From contig JASLXN010000018.1 of the NCBI GenBank assembly GCA_030740315.1, positions 272-16,359 of the forward strand: a stretch of 16,088 nucleotides of DNA, in the 5' to 3' direction. The position numbers were made by a program, and so were the translations under genes. Within the stretch, counting starts at the first letter, position 1. Each line of letters begins with the position of its first letter. The DNA is from Dehalococcoidia bacterium (GTDB lineage Bacteria; Chloroflexota; Dehalococcoidia; JACVQG01; JAHKAY01). The notes below the pieces were generated by a model, which had not been told where the DNA came from, did not search any database, and worked only from the letters and a program-made list of their open reading frames with translations. Shown piece by piece: positions 6,517 through 13,293 of this stretch.

Positions 6517-7419
6517 TCACCGGGCTGCCCCCATTAGCTGGGACACATCCTCAGCCCCAGACTCCTCCATGAAGGCCACTAATCCCTCCAGCACATCTAG
6601 ACACGCATGTGGGTTGGCGAAGTTTGCGGTGCCCACCTGCACAGCGGTGGCACCGACCATCAGGAATTCAGCGGCGTCCCTGCCTGTTGCTATGCCGCCG
6701 CAGCCGATTACTGGCACCTGCACTGCCCCGACCACCCGGTACACCATCCTCAGGGCCACCGGCTTAACCGCCGGGCCTGACAGCCCGCCCATGTACACCC
6801 GCCCGCTACCGGCGTCAATGTCCATACCGGCGATAGTGTTGATAAGGGAGATAGCGTCTGCGCCCCCGGCCTCGGCGGCGCGCGCCGTCTCGGTAATATC
6901 GGTGACATTGGGGCTGAGCTTGGCCACCACGGGCAAGGAGGTGGCACCCCGCACCCCCCGCAGCACCTCCTGGGTAGCCGAAGCTGAGGTGCCGAACTCC
7001 ATACTGCCCTTGGATACATTGGGGCAGCTTATGTTTACCTCAATACCCGCCACCCCGGCCACTCCGTCCAGCCGACGGGCCAGCCTGGCGTAGTCCTCCA
7101 CCCGCTCTCCGGCTATGTTTACCAGCACTGGTAGCCTCCACCCGGCCCAGATGGGGGCCATATCGGCTACCAGCCGATCCACCCCCATGTTCTGGAGGCC
7201 GATGCTGTTGAGCATTCCCCCTGCCGTCTCTACGGTGCGAGGTTGGGGGTTGCCATCCCGTGGTTCCAGGGTGGTGCCCTTACACACCATGGCCCCCAGC
7301 CGCTGGATGTCAAAGAAAGGTTCGTATTCCACGCCGTATGCGAAGGTGCCCGAGGCGGACATCACCGGGTTGCAGAGCACCAGGTTGGGCGCAATGGTAA
7401 CCGAAAGCGTCGTGGGCAC
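6517..7419 (-). CDS. pyrD: Dihydroorotate dehydrogenase, class 1 (probably 1B catalytic subunit)
   Basis: A 300-residue FMN-binding TIM-barrel enzyme that oxidises dihydroorotate to orotate in pyrimidine synthesis. Features: N-terminal NPVMSASGTFAYG (17-29), substrate loop NSIGLQNMGVD (71-81), EVNISCPNVSKG with catalytic C132, KLSPNVTDI (168-175), SLINTIAGMDID (191-202), GGLSGPAVKPVAL (211-223) and the FMN-phosphate loop GCGGIATGRDA (239-249) with VQVGTANF. A Cys rather than Ser base and the overall length indicate class 1; the 1B type normally pairs with an electron-transfer subunit (PyrK), which is not next to it here. The start is GTG 7419, 7 bases after the ZIP gene's stop, with GGGAC upstream. 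It appears to be the last gene of the long minus-strand block. Confidence 0.93.
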   Translation of the reverse strand: MPTTLSVTIAPNLVLCNPVMSASGTFAYGVEYEPFFDIQRLGAMVCKGTTLEPRDGNPQPRTVETAGGMLNSIGLQNMGVDRLVADMAPIWAGWRLPVLVNIAGERVEDYARLARRLDGVAGVAGIEVNISCPNVSKGSMEFGTSASATQEVLRGVRGATSLPVVAKLSPNVTDITETARAAEAGGADAISLINTIAGMDIDAGSGRVYMGGLSGPAVKPVALRMVYRVVGAVQVPVIGCGGIATGRDAAEFLMVGATAVQVGTANFANPHACLDVLEGLVAFMEESGAEDVSQLMGAAR

Positions 7420-7426
7420 GCCGTCC

Positions 7427-8146
7427 CTACAGCCCCGCCAGGTGGGTCACCGGCGCCAGGGCGGTTATCAGCGCCACACCCAGCAACACGGACGCTATAA
7501 CCCATTTGTTGAATGTACGGTGGGCCTCCGGCAGCAAGTCAGAGGCCCCTACATAGATAAATGTACCGGCGGCGAAGGCCAACAGCGGCACGAAGAACCC
7601 CTCTGGGAAGAACCCCAGCAGCACCAGTACCACTCCTAGGGGAGTGAATAAGGCATCTATGCTCAGAGCACCCCATACGCGGCGCATGTTGTAGCCAGCG
7701 GTGCGCATGATTACTGCGGTTGCAAAGCCCCGAGGGAACTCGTGGATGAGCACCGCCAAGGCTATGGTCAGGCCCACTGCCGGGGCCAGGCGGAAGCCAA
7801 TACCTATGGCCACACCGTCCAGCAGACTCTCCGCTGCAATGCCGATGAGAGCCGTCCACCCGATGGTAGTGGTCGTATCACACTCCCCCTCGGGGCAGGA
7901 GTGCACCAGCACCAGCTTCTCCACCACATATAGGGCGAAGAAACCCACTGCCAGAAAGATGAAGCTGCCCTCCCCCTCCGCCACCATCTCCGGCAGTATC
8001 TCCAGGAAGGCCACCGAGAGCATCACTCCGGCGGCGAAGCCCAGCAGATACCGGGAGCGGATGTTGCGGACGCGGGTATACAGGGGCAGCATGCCCCCTC
8101 CTATGGCGGAGGCTGCGGCTATCAGGCTGAATATGAGAGCTGCCAT
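7427..8146 (-). CDS. ZIP-family divalent metal transporter
   Basis: A 239-residue protein with eight hydrophobic segments in the ZIP (zinc/iron permease) order. Helices 1-3 span about 3-80, a short Cys/His/acidic loop (HSCPEGECD, about 82-90) replaces the usual His-rich loop, helix 4 carries ESLLDGVAIGIGF (E106, D110) and helix 5 carries LIHEFPRGFATAV (H135, E136). Helices 6-8 end with FIYVGASDLLPEAHR. ZIP proteins move zinc, iron or similar metals into the cytoplasm. Two metal-site positions look unusual: Glu where helix 4 often has His, and Arg where many relatives have Glu in the HExPxG-type motif. ATG 8146 directly abuts the stop of the upstream mini-ZIP gene, so the two are probably translated together. 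Metal specificity cannot be read. Confidence 0.88.
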   Translation of the reverse strand: MAALIFSLIAAASAIGGGMLPLYTRVRNIRSRYLLGFAAGVMLSVAFLEILPEMVAEGEGSFIFLAVGFFALYVVEKLVLVHSCPEGECDTTTTIGWTALIGIAAESLLDGVAIGIGFRLAPAVGLTIALAVLIHEFPRGFATAVIMRTAGYNMRRVWGALSIDALFTPLGVVLVLLGFFPEGFFVPLLAFAAGTFIYVGASDLLPEAHRTFNKWVIASVLLGVALITALAPVTHLAGL

Positions 8147-8416
8147 CTAAACCAGCATCTCCACCAGGCGGTGAGAGAGATAGAACAGGCCCATGCCGGC
8201 CACAACAAAGACCACCGCCAGCCGTGAAGGGCCTCTACCGGCTGCGGGGAGAAGGCCGCTCACTGCCACATGGATAAAGATCCCCGTGGTCAGCCACGGG
8301 AAATTGGTCAGCATGGAACCGTAGATATTGCGTCGGAAGATAGCCAAGCCGCCGCCGATGATGTTGGCCGCAGCGATTACCAGACTCAGCATTACTTCTA
8401 CCAGCCATGGGGGCAT
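8147..8416 (-). CDS. Mini-ZIP: 3-helix membrane protein resembling ZIP helices 1-3
   Basis: An 89-residue hydrophobic protein with three predicted helices. It lines up with the first about 80 residues of the full ZIP transporter encoded next: SLVIAAANIIGGGLAIF against LIAAASAIGGGMLPLY, TTGIFIHVAVSGLLPA against AAGVMLSVAFLEILPE, and VAGMGLFYLSHRLVEML against AVGFFALYVVEKLVLV. It ends where the ZIP loop after helix 3 begins, so it lacks the metal-binding helices 4 and 5. Its TAG stop is followed with no gap by the ZIP gene's ATG. GGAG lies 9 bases before its own ATG at 8416. It might be an accessory or dimerising half-protein, or a degraded partial duplication; the intact frame and tight coupling favour a functional gene. 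Confidence 0.75.
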   Translation of the reverse strand: MPPWLVEVMLSLVIAAANIIGGGLAIFRRNIYGSMLTNFPWLTTGIFIHVAVSGLLPAAGRGPSRLAVVFVVAGMGLFYLSHRLVEMLV

Positions 8417-8448
8417 CTCAGGCTACTCCGCTAACCTGCCTCCGCCGG

Positions 8449-9462
<1,014 letters not shown>

Positions 9463-9539
9463 AGGAGTCCTCCTTCGTGTGGGCTATCCGTTATGTCCTC
9501 GTCTGCATGTGCTGCTGCGGCGCATCTGTTCAGACACAT

Positions 9540-9977
9540 TTACTCGCGCCGGCCGTGCTCGGCGCTCGCCTCGGTGGCGATGCCCCCGCGTGGGGCGAAG
9601 CGGGCGCTCACCCGCATCCACACCGGGTCCAACAGCGCCGCGAGATCCTTCAGAATACGGCTGACGCTGTGCTCCTGGAGGATGCCCACGCTGCGGAAGG
9701 AGGCGAGGTAGAGCTTCAGGCTCTTTAGCTCCACCAGAGTGTTTCCGGGGATATAACTTATCTCCACGTGGGCGAAGTCCGGCAGCCCCGACCAGGGACA
9801 TACCGAGGTGAACTCATCGGTAGTATAGCTTACCACTGTCTTCTCACCCGGGTACTCGTAGTGGATGGCCAGAAGGTCGGCGGTGCGCAGGGCCTCCTCA
9901 CCGCTGAAATCAAACTCCTCGCGGTATCCCGGTTGTCCTGCATTCGGGTGTAGTTCCACTTCCGTATGTTGCCTCAA
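9540..9977 (-). CDS. queF: NADPH-dependent 7-cyano-7-deazaguanine reductase QueF (short type)
   Basis: A 145-residue single-domain QueF, which reduces preQ0 to preQ1 in queuosine tRNA modification. C60 in FTSVCPWSGLPDF is the catalytic cysteine and D67 the paired aspartate. ELKSLKLYLASFR (83-95) is the QueF NADPH-binding signature, which separates it from archaeal QueF-like amidinotransferases. The RFAPRGGI segment near the C-terminus is conserved. The usual His-Glu pair appears as Q101-E102, so the histidine seems replaced by glutamine. TTG 9977 overlaps the stop of the hydrolase upstream by 4 bases; the ribosome binding site is weak, and a GTG at 9959 is an alternative. Length is near the normal size for this type. 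Confidence 0.9.
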   Translation of the reverse strand: MRQHTEVELHPNAGQPGYREEFDFSGEEALRTADLLAIHYEYPGEKTVVSYTTDEFTSVCPWSGLPDFAHVEISYIPGNTLVELKSLKLYLASFRSVGILQEHSVSRILKDLAALLDPVWMRVSARFAPRGGIATEASAEHGRRE

Positions 9978-10963
9978 CTGGCTACCCTATAGACGATGAT
10001 ACCGTCCTGGAGGAGACGCTCCACGGAACCCTCCCAGCGCATGTACTCCAGGTGGGCGATGGTCTCCGTAACAGCAATGCGCCGGTCCAGGGAGTTGAAC
10101 TGGTCCCAGGGCTGTGGGATGTTCCATGTTATTTGGGAGGAGATAAACCAGGCGTTCTGAGGCTCTTGGCGGATTACGCCTCGTATTTCCTCCTTACGCT
10201 GCTCGTGGTGCTCTTTTATCTGGTCTATGCGCTCCCGCAGATTGGCGAAGATATTCTCGTGGGCCGGTAGCACTTGGGTAGCTGGCAGGTTGCGCAGCTT
10301 GTTAAGGGAGTTTATGAAGTCCGCCAAGGGGCTATCGCCCGATTGCACATGGAAACTGATGTTGGGTGTGATTTCCGGCAGGATGTGGTCACCGGAGAAG
10401 AGGATTCTATGCTCGGACTCCCAGAGGCATATATGGCCGGGGGAATGGCCCGGTGTCCACAGCACTTCCAAGTTGAAGATTCCGGTGCTCAGCACCTCTC
10501 CACCGTAGAGGGACACATCGGGCATGGTTACGGAAACATATTCCAGCACCGGCATAGAAGCCGATTGCAAGCTGTCCAGGTCCACTTGAGGCACGCCGTG
10601 GAGGGCCAGTACGGCCCCCATCTTGTCCCGGAGCTCGGCGAACTTAATGTAGCGTGACTCAATCAGATCCCCCTCCCAGCGGTGTGTCATGAGCTTGGTA
10701 GATGGGGACACCTGTTTGATGCGTCCTGCCAGGCCGTAGTGGTCAGCGTGGACATGGGTCACCACGATGGTTTCGATATCAGAAAAGTTCAGACCCATGC
10801 CTTTGAGTCCGGCTTCCAGGGCGTTGAAGGCGTCCTGGGTGTACCATCCGGTGTCAATCATCAGCCAGCCGCTCTTGCCCTTGAGCACATAGCAGTTGAG
10901 GAAGCCCAGGGGGTTGTCCGGAATAGGAACCTTAATCTGGTGGATGCCGGGAATAATCTCCAT
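9974..10963 (-). CDS. Metallo-beta-lactamase-fold hydrolase with C-terminal helical/winged domain
   Basis: A 329-residue protein. The metal motif THVHADH has H70, H72, D74 and H75; later ligands are H173 in TPGHSPGH, D192 in FSGDHILPE and H235 in LPAHENIF, so a two-metal site is complete. Residues from about 245 onward are a helical segment ending in AHLEYMRWEGSVERLLQDG, like the winged-helix tail of LACTB2-type and related hydrolases. The substrate is unknown; thioester or phosphoester hydrolysis is possible. ATG 10963 has AAAGGAG 5 bases upstream, overlapping the enolase stop. Its stop overlaps the queF start. The neighbours do not fix a function. Confidence 0.87.
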   Translation of the reverse strand: MEIIPGIHQIKVPIPDNPLGFLNCYVLKGKSGWLMIDTGWYTQDAFNALEAGLKGMGLNFSDIETIVVTHVHADHYGLAGRIKQVSPSTKLMTHRWEGDLIESRYIKFAELRDKMGAVLALHGVPQVDLDSLQSASMPVLEYVSVTMPDVSLYGGEVLSTGIFNLEVLWTPGHSPGHICLWESEHRILFSGDHILPEITPNISFHVQSGDSPLADFINSLNKLRNLPATQVLPAHENIFANLRERIDQIKEHHEQRKEEIRGVIRQEPQNAWFISSQITWNIPQPWDQFNSLDRRIAVTETIAHLEYMRWEGSVERLLQDGIIVYRVAS

Positions 10964-10973
10964 GAGGTCTCCT

Positions 10974-12260
10974 TTATATTTTGATGGGGAGGAAAGCCTT
11001 CCGGCCGGGGTAGGTGGCGGCCTCCCCCAACTCCTCTTCTATGCGGAGCAGCCGATTATACTTGGCCAGCCGCTCCGAGCGGCAGGGGGCACCTGCCTTG
11101 ATGAAGCGTGCCCCCAGGGCAACAGCCAGGTCAGCGATGGAGGTGTCCTCCGTCTCGCCGGAGCGGTGGCTGATGATGGTGGCCCACCCCGCCCGCTGGG
11201 CCAGGCGCACGGCGTCTATGGTCTCAGTGAGGGTGCCTATTTGGTTCAGCTTGATGAGGATAGCGTTGGAGGACCTGCTTTCGATGCCTGTAGCCAGGCG
11301 ATCCGGGTTGGTTACATACAGGTCATCTCCCACCAGCAACACCCGTTTGCCCAACCTATCGGTAAGGATTTGCCACCCTGCCCAGTCCTCCTCCCCTAAC
11401 CCGTCTTCAATGCTCACCACGGGGAAGGACGATACCAGGTCTTGGTAGAAGTCCACCATATCCAGGGCGCTCAGCACATGCCCGTCCCGGGGCAGGTGGT
11501 AGCTGTCATCTGACAGAAGATTGGAAGCAGCCACATCCAGCGCCAGGAAGCAGTCCTCCCCCGGCCTATAGCCGGCGGCTTCGATGGCTTTCACCAGCAC
11601 CTCCGCCCCGTCCCTGTTGGAGGGCAGGGCGGGTGCAAACCCACCCTCGTCGCCCACCGCTGTGTTCCACCCACGCTCCCCCAACAGCTTGCGCAGCGTG
11701 TGGTAGATTTCCGTACCCATCCGCAGCGCCTGGGAGAAGCTGGGTGCCCCGGCGGGCACCAGCATATACTCCTGAAAGTCGGCCGCATCAGCGGCATGCT
11801 GGCCCCCGTTCACCACATTCAGCATGGGTATGGGTAATGCGGCGCTCAGGCCGCCCAGGTAGCGGTAAAGGGGCATGCCGGCGTGGGCGGCGGCGGCACA
11901 AGCACAGGCCAGGGAGACCCCCAGGATGGCGTTGGCTCCCAGCCGGGACTTGTTATCGGTGCCGTCCAACTCCAGCAGCCGGCGGTCTAACGCCGCCTGT
12001 AAGGAGGCATCTGCGCCCCTCAGAGCGGGAGCTATGATACTGTGTATGTTATCGATGGCCTTGAGGACCCCCTTGCCGCCGTAGCGGGCGGGGTCGCCAT
12101 CACGCAGTTCCAGGGCCTCATGGATGCCGGTGCTAGCCCCGGAGGGGACGGCAGTCCGGCCCATAGCGCCCCCTGCCAGGGCCACCTCTACCTCCACAGT
12201 AGGGTTGCCCCGGGAGTCCAGTATCTCCCGCGCCCAGATGGCCTCAATGCCTGTGTTCAA
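10974..12260 (-). CDS. eno: Enolase (phosphopyruvate hydratase)
   Basis: Converts 2-phosphoglycerate to phosphoenolpyruvate. With TTG 12260 as start the product is 428 residues, normal for enolase, and begins NTGIEAIWAREILDSRGNP, the standard N-terminus. GGAGG (12264-12268) lies only 3 bases before it. ATG 12278 or 12305 would add 6 or 15 atypical residues. Numbered from TTG: substrate loop SGAST (40-44), GDEGGFAP (203-210), metal ligands D242, E285 and D312, catalytic K337 in IKLNQIGT, and SHRSGETED (364-372) are all present. The usual HADN motif reads HAAD (155-158). It overlaps the LOG-type gene by 17 bases, indicating coupled translation, and is followed 10 bases later by the hydrolase gene. 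Confidence 0.96.
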   Translation of the reverse strand: MNTGIEAIWAREILDSRGNPTVEVEVALAGGAMGRTAVPSGASTGIHEALELRDGDPARYGGKGVLKAIDNIHSIIAPALRGADASLQAALDRRLLELDGTDNKSRLGANAILGVSLACACAAAAHAGMPLYRYLGGLSAALPIPMLNVVNGGQHAADAADFQEYMLVPAGAPSFSQALRMGTEIYHTLRKLLGERGWNTAVGDEGGFAPALPSNRDGAEVLVKAIEAAGYRPGEDCFLALDVAASNLLSDDSYHLPRDGHVLSALDMVDFYQDLVSSFPVVSIEDGLGEEDWAGWQILTDRLGKRVLLVGDDLYVTNPDRLATGIESRSSNAILIKLNQIGTLTETIDAVRLAQRAGWATIISHRSGETEDTSIADLAVALGARFIKAGAPCRSERLAKYNRLLRIEEELGEAATYPGRKAFLPIKI

Positions 12261-12750
12261 TTGCCTCCGTTGGGGCATCTCCCATGGCGGCCAGCACCCT
12301 GTCAATCGCCTCCTCCGGCGTCGTGGCCCGCATTATAGGGTCCCTGCCCTCACCTTCGCGGCTTATCTCCCAGGTGCCGATGCCTACCACGGGTATGCCG
12401 CCCTGAAGGGCAAAGGCTATCTCGGAGAGGGTGCTGTAGTAGCCTTCGATGGCTATCACCGCCTGGGCGGACTTGACCACAATGGCGTTGTGGGTATAGC
12501 CAATACCCGTGGTGATGGGTATCTGGATATATGGGTTGGCATCCTCCGGGTGGTTGTTACCGGGGAGTATGCCCACCGTCCTACTCCCTGCTCCGGCCAC
12601 ACCGCGGGCGGCAGCCTTCATCACCCCGGTCAGGCCGCCACACACCAGTGCGAAACCTCGGCGGGCCAACTCTCGGCCCACCACTTTAGCCGCCTTGGCC
12701 TCCCCAACGCTGCACTGGCTGCCACCGATAACGGCTATAATTGTGTTCAT
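12244..12750 (-). CDS. LOG/TIGR00725-type Rossmann-fold protein
   Basis: A 168-residue soluble protein of the lysine-decarboxylase-like (LOG) superfamily. Features: start IIAVIGGSQC (4-13), GGLTGVMKAAARG (38-50), VGILPGNN (59-66), the TGIGYTHNAIVVKSAQAVIAI segment and a P-loop-like EGYYSTLSE (102-110). Relatives usually have GGGYGTLSE there, so a Gly to Ser change at 106 and Glu at 102 alter the putative phosphate-binding loop. Some LOG members release cytokinin-like bases from nucleotides; TIGR00725-type members are uncharacterised, so the reaction is unknown. ATG 12750 has no ribosome binding site and sits 12 bases after TATAAT, suggesting leaderless translation. It heads the long minus-strand block. 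Confidence 0.8.
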   Translation of the reverse strand: MNTIIAVIGGSQCSVGEAKAAKVVGRELARRGFALVCGGLTGVMKAAARGVAGAGSRTVGILPGNNHPEDANPYIQIPITTGIGYTHNAIVVKSAQAVIAIEGYYSTLSEIAFALQGGIPVVGIGTWEISREGEGRDPIMRATTPEEAIDRVLAAMGDAPTEAIEHRH

Positions 12751-12761
12751 ACGGTGTAGTA

Positions 12762-12767
12762 ATTATA
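12762..12767 (-). promoter_or_regulatory. -10 element TATAAT heading the minus-strand block
   Basis: On the minus strand TATAAT ends 11-12 bases before the ATG at 12750, so transcription would start about 5 bases before the codon. No strong -35 hexamer is seen. It is probably the main promoter of the enolase block. Confidence 0.5.
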
Positions 12768-13015
12768 TCCGATGTTACTACCACACACCACCCCGCTAAT
12801 CCATCAGCAGAATAAGCCGTGAGGGTGTGGGCTACAATTGACCCACCGGATGGTTGGGGTGACGAAGTCCCCAAATCCGTCTAACCGGGCGTGGGTGGGA
12901 AACAGAAGGGCCTGTCAAGTTCCCCTGGTACTTGCTTTGAATGTTTGTTCTGTTTTGCTTAATGTCTGGTATTCGTCAACATATGGCGGCACACGACTAG
13001 GGGAGAAGACGGAAC

Positions 13016-13117
13016 ATGGGCGTAAAACTCAGATACATCCTGCTGGCGGCGGTATCGTCCCCGGTCCTTTTCCTAGTGATGGGAGTCCCCACTGTTGTGA
13101 TAAGCAATACCTTATAA
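13016..13117 (+). CDS. Predicted 33-residue single-helix membrane peptide
   Basis: ATG 13016 opens a 33-codon frame ending in TAA 13115-13117. The peptide starts MGVKLRYILLAAV and contains one hydrophobic stretch through SPVLFLVMGVPTVVI, with two basic residues before it, as in small one-pass membrane proteins or signal anchors. AGGGGAGA lies about 9 bases upstream, a usable but not ideal ribosome binding site. It is too short for most gene finders. It could also be the remaining N-terminus of a decayed membrane or sensor gene. No family recognised. Confidence 0.45.
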   Translation: MGVKLRYILLAAVSSPVLFLVMGVPTVVISNTL

Positions 13118-13131
13118 TACCCTAAGGCGGT

Positions 13132-13194
13132 TAGGGGGCTTTGCCCCCTACAGCGATCTAACTGGGTGGGTGGGCGGAGAAGAGAAGAGTCGCT
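13132..13194 (+). repeat. REP-like hairpin repeat, copy B (partner 6432-6500)
   Basis: A perfect 8-base stem TAGGGGGC (13132-13139) / GCCCCCTA (13143-13150) with a TTT loop is followed by GGGCGG (13172-13177), a purine-rich stretch and AAGAGTCGCT (13185-13194). The order matches copy A. No T-tract follows the hairpin, so it is not a standard terminator. Confidence 0.55.
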
Positions 13195-13215
13195 AGACAG
13201 CCTCATCTCCCCGGT

Positions 13216-13243
13216 TTGTTCCTGTCGTGCTATCTGGTATTAT
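13216..13243 (+). promoter_or_regulatory. leuS promoter with extended -10
   Basis: TATTAT (13238-13243) is preceded by TGG, giving an extended -10 (TGGTATTAT). A weak -35, TTGTTC (13216-13221), lies 16 bases upstream. The predicted start is near 13250, about 43 bases before the leuS ATG. Confidence 0.6.
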
Positions 13244-13251
13244 TCTTTAGT

Positions 13252-13270
13252 GGGGCTGTATGCCCCTTTT
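13252..13270 (+). promoter_or_regulatory. 5' leader hairpin of leuS
   Basis: GGGGC (13252-13256) / GCCCC (13262-13266) with a TGTAT loop is followed by TTTT. It would lie at the very 5' end of the predicted leuS mRNA. It looks like a short terminator, but it is too near the start to work as one if the promoter call is right; a 5' stabilising hairpin is more likely. Confidence 0.45.
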
Positions 13271-13293
13271 GCTATCATCGGGCGAGGAGATAG

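Larger units (their letters stand above)
12751..13293. other. Intergenic region between divergent eno block and leuS
   Basis: About 540 bases between divergently transcribed genes. It holds the minus-strand -10 element, a predicted small membrane peptide gene (13016-13117), hairpin repeat copy B (13132-13194) and the leuS promoter and leader. In 12780-13000 nothing further was recognised. Confidence 0.6.

Noticed and set aside
6431..7093. 220-codon plus-strand ORF opposite pyrD
   Set aside because: Shadow of the conserved pyrD frame; low-complexity Pro/Ser/Thr-rich translation.
12838..13125. 95-codon plus-strand ORF across the small-peptide region
   Set aside because: Different frame from the hydrophobic peptide, no ribosome binding site, and a translation without any domain-like pattern.
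13200..13293. T-box riboswitch in the leuS leader
   Set aside because: The predicted leader is only about 43 bases and the conserved T-box sequence was not seen.
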